DNA of 64,000 nt, taken from positions 469,252-533,251 of the forward strand of contig VSDK01001771.1 of the NCBI GenBank assembly GCA_009767595.1, read 5' to 3'. This DNA is from Symbiodinium kawagutii (taxonomy: Eukaryota > Sar > Dinophyceae > Suessiales > Symbiodiniaceae). Under the pieces are notes generated by a model. It searched no databases. It was not told where the DNA came from and saw only the letters and a list, made by a program, of their open reading frames with translations. The position numbers were made by a program, and so were the translations under genes. Position 1 is the first letter of the stretch; every line of letters begins with the position of its first letter. Below are positions 21,485 to 32,024 of this stretch, one piece after another.

Positions 21485-21545
21485 TATGAAATGATACGGA
21501 CATGCTTGCTTGTATGAGCCCTCCATCATAAACATCCCGGTAGAA
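21482..21545 (-). CDS. second exon of the membrane-protein gene
   Basis: Excellent acceptor TTTTTGCACATGTTTCTTCAG. It reads FYRDVYDGGLIQASMSVSFH then M, ending in phase 1 at the edge of copy A6. Confidence 0.6.
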
Positions 21546-21724
21546 CTGAAGAAACATGTGCAAAAAAATGATCTATTGGAAATGAAGACATGTATGGCCC
21601 AAGACAGGAATCTCATTAAACGACCATGAATGCACCATACAATTTTCACTCTTTGTGCTTTTGTAACTCTTCAACTCAACGACTTTGGGGTTCCTATGAA
21701 GCCTCTTGTTTGAGTTAGCGGTCG

Positions 21725-21990
21725 TTTGACTTGTGAAAGCTTGTAGCCAATGCTGTGAGAATTGTCGAATTACCCCGGAACTTGGGCTTGAGGAGGGTAC
21801 CAGTGATGCGTCCAATTTGGCGATCAGCGCGAATATATAGCGACAAAACCACCAGCAATAGAAAGAAATCAAACAATGACCAATCACATCCGACCACAGA
21901 GATTTTGCCGGGTGCATGGTGAGCTAGCACAAGATTGGTTTGATGGTTCAATATCGCAATAGTGGTGCCATGTTTCACTCTGTTCCGACA
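21725..21990 (-). CDS. first visible exon of the membrane-protein gene (one TM helix)
   Basis: After ACTTGTTGCTAG the frame reads RVKHGTTIAILNHQTNLVLA, then a hydrophobic helix (WSLFDFFLLLVVLSLYI), then a basic stretch (RADRQIGRITGTLLKPKFRG, STILTALATSFHKS). One transmembrane segment followed by positive residues suggests a membrane protein with that side in the cytosol. The exact donor near 21725 is not fixed. Family unknown. Confidence 0.55.
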
Positions 21991-21999
21991 CTAGCAACA

Positions 22000-23427
22000 A
22001 GTATGTTCTGCACGAAACCATTCTCGTATCTTCACTTTCTCCTTTGATTGCTCATTGATATCCAGATAAAATGTTGGCTTCACTTGTGGGAACACCTGTG
22101 TGGACAGCTCTTCAAGAATATCATGGACTCGCGCCATCAATAAACCACTCTATGGGTACCAAGTGATGCCCCTCAGTTAACTTGGGTCAACTTGATTCAC
22201 TGTAACGACTACAGTTATGATTCATGATGGATATAGCTAGCTCGTTAAATCTCAACCAACAAATCTCCCTGGGGGGCAACACAACAGCTGTAAGTCACGA
22301 GCTTCTCACGTGCAACGTCCCGGCAGGTCCATGCGGTCCATGCGGTCCATGCGCTGCGGGGGGAAGTCCTTTTGGTGAAGTACCACGGAGGTGAGCCGTG
22401 GCGGCTCGAGAGGGGTGGAGTTTCCTACAGCAGTTGCTTCGAAATGAATGGAGTTGAACTATTCAATTCACCATAATTAACTAATATAATGATATTAATT
22501 AGCACTTTTGGGAGAGAGTTATCATTCAACTGAATTTGTTAGACCACTGTTCTAGAACATTCTAGAATCATATGCTGAAGCATGAAATTCAGTTGCTCTA
22601 GATGGATGTTGATTCAGAACTTATACAGTACCATATGCAAGCATGAAATTTCCTTGTTGTTTCTCATCATTTCTTGCTTGATGAAGCCACAAACTCTCCG
22701 TTCTTCATGCCTACACAATGCGTTGGCCTTTGTTGTGTTTTGGTTTTGCTGCTTCCAGCACCTTTCCCTGCGTTCTTTGCCCTGATTCCCATTTGATTGG
22801 TTTTTCAGCTCTAGCAGTTCAAATGATATGGGTTAGTTTATGATTAATTTGAATCAATTGTCCGATCCGGTTCATTGGGGATCATTGCAATCCTTTGTGA
22901 CAATTAGAATCATTTATAGATCCACTTTAATAACCAGCATCAGCTGCTTATCACAAAATACTAAAAATAGGTTTCGTTTTACCATCAAACATGGTGGTGT
23001 ATGGTGATGGATCTCCAATTGAGCACTTTGTAGCTTCTCTCATTCCCTAGTCCAAGTGTTTTCCTCAGCTCTCAAGTCGATGAATCTCATCATGAATCAT
23101 CACGAAGCCGATCCAGTCCCAGCCAACCATCATCCACGACTATACTCCCCATGACTGCTGTTTAGTATCATGAATCATCAACTCAAGTATTATCATGGAT
23201 GCTTGGTGATGGCTGATGCTTCTTGATCCCATGTTGTTTAGTATGATGAATCACCAACCATCACCAAGCAACCATCACCAAGCAACCGCGTCATGTCATT
23301 TGCATCACAACAGCTTCATTGGTCTCGTCCAGGCCGCTGCCACTGTGGGCCAATGATCTCAGACTCCCAGGCACGGTACATCAATCAATCAATTGGGTAA
23401 CCGACGAGGCGGCTGTAGCACCCCACG
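22000..23427. other. region without a supported gene
   Basis: It contains a 9-bp tandem repeat GGTCCATGC (four copies, 22325-22355) and AT-rich CATCATGAATCAT sequence. No exon was convincing. Confidence 0.35.
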
Positions 23428-23778
23428 TCAGCACGTGACATGGGCATGGCACCTTTGGGCGGCCATAGAAAACCTAACAATTTCCAAAAGCTCCAACACA
23501 TTTGTTGCTGGCATGAGTTCAGTAGTCTGGCGATCCAACATGACCACTTCATTGGCGGTTGCTCGGGGGTAAGAAAATGAAAAAGACAACCACATGACTA
23601 CCCGGAGAGTGTTTCGTTGTCGATCAACTGTTAGGTGTTCCACCATCCCCGGGTGTGGTGTGGCTTTGTCATGCTTTGTCCATGAAAATTCCCATCGTTG
23701 CAGGCAGAGATTCTGATGTGTTCGGAGTCCCAGCTTGGCATAGTTGCAACTTGCAACGGTTTGAGATTGGCAGATCAA
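23428..23778 (-). CDS. open segment, probably one or two exons
   Basis: 116 open codons. The best parts are HLTVDRQRNTLR followed by a possible donor CGG|GTAGTC, and ATANEVVMLDRQTTELMPAT then NVLELLEIVRFSM. A short 45-base intron with acceptor CTTACCCCCGAG would lie between, but the frame is open either way. No family is recognised. Confidence 0.45.
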   Translation of the reverse strand: MICQSQTVASCNYAKLGLRTHQNLCLQRWEFSWTKHDKATPHPGMVEHLTVDRQRNTLRVVMWLSFSFSYPRATANEVVMLDRQTTELMPATNVLELLEIVRFSMAAQRCHAHVTC

Positions 23779-24379
23779 TGAATCAGCTTGGGCTGCTTGG
23801 GCGGTTGGCTTGTTGGCTAGCTTCTAGCTAAGGAAAACTCAGCTGATGAGTTGCCTTCACACGGTTTTTTATTCATTGTGTTGGTGTGATCGGCACGGAT
23901 TCTTGTCCTCCTTCAGTATTGCATGGTGAGGGACCAGCTACAAGACGATGATCGCAATATCTCTTATCTCTTGAATACTCCCCGTTCCATGTTCCAGCCT
24001 TGTCATGGCAATAACTTCGTCATGAAACATACCACTTTCGGAATCACAGACTCTTGCAAGTGAAAACCGTCAGCAACCAGAATGGTCAATGAATCATTCA
24101 CGGAGATTAAAAGTGATTAGCATCAAATCAGTTCAAATCATCATTACTGTTCGCTAGTAGCCTCTTTTGATGGTTGTTGGTGCTTGAGTCGCCACTATGA
24201 CCACACCTCTCAGTTCACCATCAGCGACCCGGCAGCAGGCCCACCCAGATCATCGAGGCATCCGGAGGTGGTGTTTGTTGGTAGATCATCGAGGGCCGAG
24301 GGCCTCACTACCCACCGGCCCTGCTTGGATGCATACCCCGACTGCTGGTGTTTGCGGTCGCAATTCCCATGGTTTCCAG

Positions 24380-24546
24380 GGGTTAAAGTTCAGCTGCCAA
24401 GGATGATAGCCATGGTTATAACCCCGCCTGGACAAGTAGGACCAGTTGGCTTGACCATTTGCCGGTTCAACAAGTTTGGTTTCATGGTTGGATTGGAAAG
24501 TACCACGAGTTCAACGACAGCCTCAGATGTACCCATGCAATTCCAT
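24380..24546 (+). CDS. exon ending at a family A element
   Basis: Acceptor CCCATGGTTTCCAG. It reads VKVQLPRMIAMVITPPGQVG, then PVGLTICRFNKFGFMVGLES, then TTSSTTASDVPMQFH. It ends in phase 0 at CAT|GTGGGGG, the GT being formed by the target duplication and the edge of copy A7. With the element and one CATGT removed the frame is open for a further few codons. Confidence 0.5.
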
Positions 24547-24548
24547 GT

Positions 24549-24657
24549 GGGGGTTTTTCAAAATAGGGATACCCCCAGTTTTAATCCTCTATTACCAGTT
24601 GTAGGTAAGAAACCAACCATTTAAAGATAAATGGGTACCCCCATTTTAAGAAACACC
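24549..24657 (-). mobile_element. family A element, copy A7
   Basis: 109 bp, core reversed, flanked by exact 5-bp duplications CATGT (24544-24548 and 24658-24662). Confidence 0.9.
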
Positions 24658-24808
24658 CATGTCTCTTCTAGATTCTAGTTTCTCGTCCTGCTGTGAAAAC
24701 CCATGGGCCAGATTCATCATTACCCATGCTGTAGTTTCCTAAACTGATTGTAGATGATATTGACCATTACCATCAACCATCATCGCCATCACCAGTATGT
24801 ATGATTAC

Positions 24809-25126
24809 GACCAATTCCCACCCTTTGCCCAAAACCTTACAAGTGCACAATCGCTTGTCATACTGGACCCTCAGATTCCTGCACAGGCCCGCTGTTTTTT
24901 GCTTCTCAAACGAAAAACTGTAAACCCTAAACCTCAAACCCTAAAACTCTAAACCCTAAAACCCTAAAGACCTAAACCCTGAACCCTAAAACCATCAACT
25001 GTAAACCACAAAGTCCTAAAGCACAAATCGCTGCGTATAGCCAACGTTTTCGTCATTTCTCCAAGTTGCTGAGTGTTATACTGTGGTACAATGTTCAAGT
25101 TTCCGGGCAAAGGGTGGGAATTGCGC
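24809..25126. mobile_element. Mutator-like non-autonomous element carrying telomere-like repeats
   Basis: 318 bp with inverted ends: CAATTCCCACCCTTTGCCC on the left and its exact complement on the right, two or three bases in from each end. It is flanked by an exact 10-bp duplication GTATGATTAC (24799-24808 and 25127-25136). The centre (about 24916-25020) is a degenerate CCCTAAA tract. Duplication length and long ends fit Mutator-like elements, which typically make 8-11 bp duplications. There is no transposase. Confidence 0.8.
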
Positions 25127-25250
25127 GTATGATTACTACCCACGAACCATTACCATTGCGATGAACCACGATCAACCAACGATGTACCATCCACCATAGA
25201 TCAACCCCTGACTATAGATCAACCATTGTCAATGATTACCACTAGATCTG

Positions 25251-25348
25251 GTTGGTGGTTTCAACTATTTTAGATTTCACCAGTTTTACCACATGGTTCG
25301 TTGGTTGACGAGCATATTTTTCATAGGGGTGGTTCAACCACCAACCAG
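25251..25348 (+). mobile_element. family B introner-like element, copy B3
   Basis: 98 bp with ends GGTTGGTGGTTT and CCACCAACCAG, flanked by AGATCT and AGATCC (25245-25250, 25349-25354; 5 of 6 identical). No coding flank was seen. Confidence 0.85.
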
Positions 25349-25433
25349 AGATCCTGGACAGGATGATTGACCATCCATGGTGTTTCACCGGTCATTGATC
25401 GAATCTGGAACTATTCTTTGTTAATTCCTAGAT

Positions 25434-25536
25434 GGAGGTTTCTCAAAATAGGGGGCCCCTATTAAATAGCTGGTTTATTACTATAAATGACTATTAATGG
25501 ATGATTTGGGGTACCCCTATGGCTTGAGAAACCACC
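25434..25536 (+). mobile_element. family A element, copy A8
   Basis: 103 bp, near consensus, flanked by AGAT (25430-25433 and 25537-25540). Confidence 0.85.
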
Positions 25537-25610
25537 AGATCACCAGATCCAGCATTGACCAACCAATCATCATCCATTCGCATCAACAGTCAACGCCTGA
25601 CATGGCTCCA

Positions 25611-25661
25611 GGTGGCAGAACCCCTGGTGGCAGAACCCCTGGTGGCAGAACCCCTGGTGGC
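25611..25661 (+). repeat. 15-bp tandem repeat (GGTGGCAGAACCCCT), possibly coding
   Basis: About 3.5 copies. The frame reads PGGRTPGGRTPGGRTPGG and continues NAAPKRCHAVWQRSAVLRST to a TAG near 25776. The unit length keeps the frame, so a coding minisatellite is possible, but no splice or start evidence is clear. Confidence 0.5.
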
Positions 25662-25782
25662 AACGCCGCACCGAAACGTTGCCACGCCGTGTGGCAGCGA
25701 AGCGCAGTCTTGCGCTCCACGTGTGGCACAGGACAGCTGGTTGAAGTTCACTTGCAGCCAAGGCTGAGTAGCAGTTGATCAT

Positions 25783-27988
25783 TCAGGTAACTAACAGCAG
25801 GTAACTATGAGCATTCAGGTAACTAATAGCAGGTATATAACTAATAGCAGGTAATGACTAAGCTGCTGATATAACTTACTAATAGCTAATGACATACCAA
25901 GACTATAGCAGGTAATGACTATAACAGGTGATGATCAACTAATCAGCAGCTAATCAATATCTATAGTGATTATAACTAATAGCAGGTAATGACTAATATC
26001 CAACTGTTAGAAGTGATCACGATGGTTGATAGCAGCTAATCATCATTTGTAGCCAACTCGTACTTGGTTAACAACATGAATCATGGTTTATGAGTGGAAG
26101 ATAATTTCTAAATTTGTTCATGGTCAATTGGTTCTTGATTATCATTAGTGTTTGTTTAAGTCTCGTAATTTTGTAACTTTTATGGATAATCAAAACGATG
26201 ACATACATATACGCATACATAGTAAACAATGGCTGGTGGTAGAGAATTGTGTTTCATCATGGTTTAATGATTGATCCCATTTTAATAAATCACCATTTGT
26301 TGCTCTTCGTAAATAGCTTTTGACTTTCCATCAAGTCTAGAGACTTGATTTGTATGGATTCGCCATTATCATTTCTTTTTGAAAAAGTCATTGGGAGTCA
26401 TGACCAAACAAACTATAGTCCAACCATGCAATCATTGTCAACGTGTGGCCGATCCATAGGAAATGGCTGATTTGTCATGATGCCTGTTGAATTATACATT
26501 CATTAACTAGCTGCGAGTCATAGTGGCTACTCTCTAATAATAATATCAAAAGTGAATACTGGGTAGTAGGTCATGATTATGCCTAAGAAGGAGCATACCG
26601 TGAATGAGTTCAGGCTTGGTTCATTCACAAGTACTATAGTGAATGGTTCCATCAACCCTTGAGAATGTTGGACGATGAAAAATGGTTCCGTAAACAGCGT
26701 GAGTACGGGCTCATTCGGACCATTTTTGTTGGTAACGGTTGATGGATGATAACCAATGGCTGGTGGTGAGTGTCAATTGAATCTTCAGGATTCCCAGCTA
26801 TCACAAACCCTTAGCTTGCTTGCATACATTTCCACTTGCAGCTATCACAAACCCTCAGCTTACTCGCCAAAAGTCACCTTGGCTTGAACATACAAAACAC
26901 TTGCGGTCTTCCAGCTTGGTGGCAGCATGGGTTTGAGGTTTCCGCTTGGAATCAAAGAAAGCACAGCTCGGCTTCACTAGTCCAGCAAATGTACTTGAAG
27001 ATCAGCGTGGCACGAATGCCAGATAAAGCTAAGTGAAGAACATTCTGTGCACTTTCTCTTGAGCGCTATCTATTGTTCATCCATGTATATATGTAATTAA
27101 ATTTATTGATACAGTACATGTGCATATGTGTGTTTATTTATTTCAGCATGTTGATATTTATGCACAAATCGCACATAAAGATATTGCTGAGATAGTACCG
27201 TCTGAATGGTTAAATAGGTATCTTGAAATAGGAACTCCACATGATCTCTAAATGAATTTCACGAGGTAGTTCCTGTTCTAAGAAAAAAACTATTCTAAGT
27301 TTGGGAGTTTCCTGCGTTGAGAATTGGCACAGGAGAAGAACGGTGATGAGGCCACTTTCCGCCAGGACTGAAGTGCAAAGCAGAGCGTGAATTTCTCTGT
27401 AGAAATGGGTCCAGAATTGGGTACCGTGACCATGTCGCTACCCACAAATCTGTGGTTCCCAGGAAAATTTCTAGTCCAGAGCATGTGAATGGTACCAGTT
27501 GAGAGGCAGCTTGATCCCATGTCGCAGCTTTGCTGAGCCTCAGTGGTGAACTTTGAAGAACTGGCGTTTCCCTCATGGAAAAGCAGAAAACACGGTGGTT
27601 GTGAAACATTGATGTTTGAGCATCAGCAAAGTCAAGCATCATGCAAAATAACGCATGTATACATGTATATATGATATATTGCATGTATTAGATTATTAGA
27701 TCCCATTATCATACTGCGCACACGTGCAGTGCACAGAGATTTTTGCTTCAGTACATTCTGCCTTTTATATTTACATTATCCATCGATCTCTACCAGACTC
27801 TACCATATGCAGCCAATAGAGTTACGCAGGGACAAACGCGTAGAGAAAGTTGCACACCTTCGATTTTTGCATATATTTTGTCCTCTGCCATATTCACTCA
27901 TGAGTCATGCTTTCGATTGGCTACGGCACAAGTGTTACCTTCCCAGTGGGAAATGAGGTAAAAACGCCGACCACGGATTCCTTGTGCC
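25783..27988. other. AT-rich region, no supported gene
   Basis: It starts with a degenerate CTAATAGCAGGTAATGA repeat (25785-26040). Several open frames on both strands lack splice motifs or convincing composition. Confidence 0.35.
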
Positions 27989-28345
27989 ATGGCCGGTCCG
28001 AGAAGAAAGCCACGGGGAAAGGCAGCCGCTAAAGCACCAGAGCCAGCAACAAAGGCTGTGGAGGCAGCTAAAAAGGGGACCTCCCGAAAGAAGAAAGCGG
28101 CGGCTGATCAAGTTCCCAAAACAGATGAGAACGCAGAGAAAGCTGTGCCCAAAAAAGGGGCCAAAAAGAATTTAGAGAGCTCAGCAGCCCCATCCAGTTC
28201 ATCTTCGTCAAATAGCTCAAGCTCGACAACGAGCACAACGAAGGATCAAAAGGCAACTGCAAAGCGGAAGGCTGCGGCGAGCAGCGAAGCTGAGGAAGAT
28301 GGTGAAGTGAAGGAAAACGACAAGCCCAAGGTAGCTGAGCCAAAG
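27989..28345 (+). CDS. probable first exon of the Nopp140/treacle-like gene
   Basis: It starts at ATG (27989) with MAGPRRKPRGKAAAKAPEPA and codes 119 residues of Lys/Ala-rich low complexity, a Ser run at about residues 64-82 and an acidic patch (EAEEDGEVKENDKPKVAEPK). It ends in phase 0 at AAG|GTATTTGG. The basic Lys/Ala/Pro segments and Ser/acid patches match the downstream exon array, so it may be the first exon of the same gene. Convergent evidence is compositional only, and minus-strand coding segments lie in the 3.6-kb gap before the array, so it could also be a separate gene. Nopp140 and treacle are nucleolar phosphoproteins built this way. Confidence 0.55.
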
Positions 28346-28521
28346 GTATTTGGGTGGATCAAGGATGGAAACACAGAGCAGGGCGGAAAAAATAAGGGGT
28401 TTTTTGCCCGTCCACGGCAGTCCAATCGCAGTGCAACCTGCCCATTTCAACCTGCCAAGGCCTGGTGCTTCTTCAAAACCCGAGTTGTTTCTTTTGAACA
28501 CCAATTCCAATCAGCGTTGTT

Positions 28522-28616
28522 TTAATGTTGGTTTCTGATTAGTGTAACCCCCCCTAAAGTAATGAAAATATATAGATGAAACCAACAGGTAGATACTAAT
28601 CAGAAACCAACATTAA
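28522..28616. mobile_element. 95-bp palindromic element with 22-bp perfect ends
   Basis: TTAATGTTGGTTTCTGATTAGT (28522-28543) recurs exactly inverted at 28595-28616. Size and form match a miniature inverted-repeat element of a different family from A and B. No target duplication was seen. Confidence 0.75.
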
Positions 28617-29104
28617 TCATGAAAGCAAGCGTCAGCTAGCTCCAGTTGCTCTTGCTCTAGCAAGTAATCGGCAGGGACATGACCTCCAAAAGTCACAAAT
28701 AATTGGATAATTTCATTATTGCCCCCCCCCTCCCTCTCTAGGCTCAATCCCCCCCCGGGTCGTTCTTGTTGCACTACAGTTTCCACTTGTTGCGGCTTTC
28801 TTCCACAATAATTAATGCAGGCTAATCGTTGTTTGTTTGTTTTTCCAGTCAGGTCAGTTGCAATGATAGCTTTCGTCACCTACCCCTGGCCTCAAGTGGA
28901 TTTTACCACAACAACTAAACAAGGGGTTTGCTTTGTCAAAAAAGCATCAGCTTCTGTTTCAAGGGTGGTTGAATCCCGGGGAAGATCATTGATAAACACC
29001 ACTTGCAGGGACCACTCCGAAGGTAATTGGTTGGCCATGATGCGGGAATTGCCGTCATCCATACCAGGCGGTGCCCCGTAGTTGTAGGTTGGGCAATAAG
29101 CCAT
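28613..29104 (-). pseudogene. coding-like minus-strand segment with two in-frame stops
   Basis: It starts at ATG after an in-frame TAA (MAYCPTYNYGAPPGMDDGNS), continues through NQLPSEWSLQVVFINDLPRD and LTKQTPCLVVVVKST, then meets TGA and TAG four codons apart, and goes on in the same frame (VTKAIIATDLTGKTNKQRLA) to NNEIIQLFVTFGGHVPADYL ending CFHD then TAA. Either a 30-base intron or disabling mutations separate two halves of one frame. Two long G runs in the second half could also hide indels. It overlaps the palindromic element at 28522-28616. Origin and function unknown. Confidence 0.45.
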
Positions 29105-29236
29105 TAATTTGTTTCCTTATACAAATGACCTCGTTTTGAACAAAGATACATTGATCTATAGTCATCAACCATGGTTTACTATAGTTGACCATGGTTATAT
29201 CTGCAATAGCTGGTGGTTATCCGAGTGATAGCTTAG

Positions 29237-29385
29237 CTATCTTGGAGCCGCCTTGCAACACAATCCGGGCAGCTTTGTTGCCTCACGACAGACCGGGTTC
29301 CACAGCCCATGGGCAGCGATCCAGCTATGTAAAACATATCCAGCGCCGTAGCTTTCCCTGACCGCTTTGAGATGAAGGCCCCGAA
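29237..29385 (-). CDS. candidate exon, frame uncertain
   Basis: The minus strand is open in two frames here (AVRESYGAGYVLHSWIAAHG, and ISKRSGKATALDMFYIAGSL). One is probably coding given the flanking minus-strand exons, but it cannot be decided. Confidence 0.3.
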
Positions 29386-29959
29386 TGGACAATAGATCAT
29401 ACATATCATGCATGTTCTCACTTGAATATCCATGTATTGAAATGCAACTCAGCAATATAAAGACTCTATAAGATACAAGTATGTATGCAATCAACTTAAT
29501 GACCTAATGTACGTCTCTCTTTGCCATCACCAGCGCACGAGAATCCGGGACACGGACTTCCATTGTCTCAGGCAAACACCAAAAAGCGCCTTGGCAGCGC
29601 GAGGGAACGTTGTGATCGGTGCAGCTGTACCTCAAACCTCATCGGTGGGTGAGACCTAATCTATCGCAATAAAGCAACCATCCGCAGCTATCCTGCCCAC
29701 AATGGAGCCATCCTAAGACTAACTTTGTTCATGCATATAATAAGCAGCCCTAATGATAGTGATTGGCAGTCGGACCATTATGAGCTGCGCTGGCCAACCA
29801 TGACAAGCAGGCTTTTTTTAAGACAATGTACCCACGATGCTTGAATTTAAGCAATATCATATCAGAGGTGGATCACCACAACACCAGCAAAACAGTGGTG
29901 GTACATATTTGTCTACTACATTGTTCTTCATTCTTAGAGAGCAACAACAGAAATCTTAC

Positions 29960-30512
29960 GGTATAAACTGAATGATTCAGTCTTGAATGAGCTTCCAAAA
30001 TGCGTTGTTGTTTTGGAAAAGGTCATCCGGAATTTAGACCAACTGGCCTCACCTTCCCCCGTTGTTTGTGAGGCTTGGTGACGATTGTTCTTCAAATCAG
30101 TTATTCGAAAGCGATACCTTAATTCTTTCGGGGTCCAAAACTGAGAGAAGCCTCCCCCAGATGTTGATCTAGGTGGCCTGTGTTCTTTGGCATGAATCCA
30201 GAAGGATCTGCGGACATATTCATGTGAAGAAACACGTCCTGATTTCAAGGAATCGTCTTTCACCAGCATAGGACGGGTGACAGTCAGAAACTTGTCTTCG
30301 AGGAACAATGGGCCTGGTTCATGTGCATATGACTCTTTGTTGACTTGCCTACATCCTAGCAGATTATCGGAACGTGCTTTGGTCCATAACTTCTCAAGCA
30401 AAGTCATAAATTGCACATTAACCGATTCGAAGATGCTTTGTTGCTCCTTCTGAATTGAAAGAAGTCTGATGACTCTTGTGTCTTTTTTGCGTTCGTCATC
30501 TCCTGATGAATT
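29960..30512 (-). CDS. large exon of a minus-strand gene (coiled-coil start), unrecognised
   Basis: 553 nt from acceptor GAACGTTGACAG to a consensus donor ACC|GTAAGATT. It codes a charged, probably coiled-coil start (GDDERKKDTRVIRLLSIQKE, FESVNVQFMTLLEKLWTKAR) and a basic Ser-rich remainder (SGRVSSHEYVRRSFWIHAKE, FWTPKELRYRFRITDLKNNR). It joins in phase 0 to the exon at 30597-30804 across an 84-bp GT-AG intron. This is the longest clean exon in the window. No family is recognised. Confidence 0.65.
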
Positions 30513-30596
30513 CTGTCAACGTTCTGATTTTCATACTGTTGATCTGTCGCATTTAAAAAATGTGTGTGCAAACGAGCCCCATTCTAGCATCCCTAC

Positions 30597-30804
30597 TTTG
30601 CTGGGATTTGTTTTTGCTGAATTTTGAAGGCATAGCCGCAGTTTTGTCAAGTTGTAAAGCTGCAGTTTTGGACCTGTGGGCAGGGCTGGCTTGATGCACA
30701 GCTGGATCTTGTGTCGATCTCCAAGGCTTCCAGTTGGCGGAGTTTCTCCCACGCGAAAGCTGCCAGGAACGGTGGATGCTGCGGAGGGAGCAGGAGATTT
30801 GGTG
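30597..30804 (-). CDS. exon of the same minus-strand gene
   Basis: It reads KSPAPSAASTVPGSFRVGET, then PPTGSLGDRHKIQLCIKPAL and QLYNLTKLRLCLQNSAKTNP, ending AGCAAA|GTAGGG. Its 5' border with the exon at 30883 is made by family A copy A9: the GC-AG choice with acceptor GAGAAAG at 30805 keeps the frame. A second acceptor CCCTCCGCAG at 30779 does not give the right phase. Confidence 0.6.
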
Positions 30805-30883
30805 CTTTCTCAAGTCATAGGGGTACCCCCAAAATTAATTATCATGAACCCATGTTTGGGGTTCCCTGTCTTGAGACAGCGCC
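30801..30883 (+). mobile_element. family A element, copy A9, acting as an intron
   Basis: 83 bp, shortened, with ends GGTGCTTTCTCAAGTCATAG and CTGTCTTGAGACAGCGCC. It lies between two minus-strand coding segments; removal of the element with its partial duplication (ATTT/GTTT) leaves a continuous frame. Confidence 0.75.
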
Positions 30884-30968
30884 GTTTCATCAGTGATATT
30901 GAAGTCAAAGTGAATGGGGGAGAGGATATTTCACAGAATTTTGCCAGTGATACTGAAACCAAACTGAT
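30883..30968 (-). CDS. exon of the same minus-strand gene, upstream of copy A9
   Basis: Excellent acceptor TTCTTCATCATTTCCATTCAG. It reads ISLVSVSLAKFCEISSPPFT then LTSISLMK, 86 nt, ending in phase 2 at AAACG|GCGCTG inside the element edge. Confidence 0.55.
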
Positions 30969-31941
30969 CTGAATGGAAATGATGAAGAATCAAGGATGAA
31001 AAAACACTTGCAATGATTTTCCTGTTGTTTTTTGGAAGCATCCTGGATGCCGAGTGATTATTCTTAGATTTCCATTGCGCAGCAAGTTATGGCGAAATGG
31101 AAAGCTGAGGGGCATATTTACATTGCATGATCAACTTGGGTGAAAAGTTTGGAAGGCTAAAGGCATACGGTAGCCAGATGCAGATCACATATGGAAACTT
31201 TGTGCGATTTGGGGGCATAGGTCATGTACCATGATGCATGGTACTGATAATCTCTTAGGATGCAGTGGTGATGAGCAATGGCCCCATCCTTCCAGTAGAT
31301 GGATTCCCGGCTATTTCCCTTCTATCATGATCAGGGTCGTTGGAAGGTCGCAGGGTTCTGGGTTTGGTCGGTTTTTCTGATTGAAATGCATGTCATCCTC
31401 AGCTCATGGTGGATGATGTAATCTACGCAGATATCCAGGAGGTGAGCGCCAGATTCTCTGAAGACCTGCCAGAATTTCTAGATTTCCAGGATGGGAGCGC
31501 TCATGGTGGACCGTGGAACCTACCGTCTTCCCAGGACCCACCACAGGGCCAAAGAAGGCGCGATGAGTTGTACTACGTGTAGATGGGAGGAGGCATGGTG
31601 GATCCATAGAATAAGTACTTGCATGTTTTTAGGTTTTTATCTTTGATTCAATTGATCAGCGGGCTCCCAGAACATGTTTAGACAAAAAACTCGTTCTGCC
31701 GCAATGATTATGGTTCCTGTGCAATCCTAAGCAACGTATTGAAGGTTTGTAGCTCCCTCAATACTGTTCTGGAAACCTGGTACCAACAAGCCGCCACTGA
31801 AGACGGAGGAAAATCATTCACTCTCTCCATCAAATCCTTCATTTTAGTTTTCCTCCTGGTTGGGAATTGAGGATGTCATGTCAACATGAAGTGACTGGTG
31901 GCTCAAATTCCTGTTGACTTTGAATACTTTGACTTGGTCAG
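30969..31941. other. region without a supported exon
   Basis: Probably intronic to the plus-strand gene. A possible minus-strand segment at 31.4-31.6 kb (donor-like GACG|GTAGGTTCC) is not strong enough to list. Confidence 0.3.
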
Positions 31942-32024
31942 GCCGAGTTCCAGTCAAGCGACGAGGAAGCGCCGGCTCCAAAGCTAAAGGCTGCAAAAGC
32001 TACACCTGTGCCTTTGACAGCAAG
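31942..32024 (+). CDS. array exon E1 (acidic-serine module)
   Basis: First of eight E-type exons. The acceptor TTTGACTTGGTCAG differs from the array consensus. It codes AEFQSSDEEAPAPKLKAAKA then TPVPLTA. The SSDEE core is a textbook casein kinase 2 site, and it is followed by a Pro/Lys/Ala segment as in Nopp140 and treacle. It ends in phase 2 at AG|GAAACT, an inferred GA donor. Confidence 0.6.
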
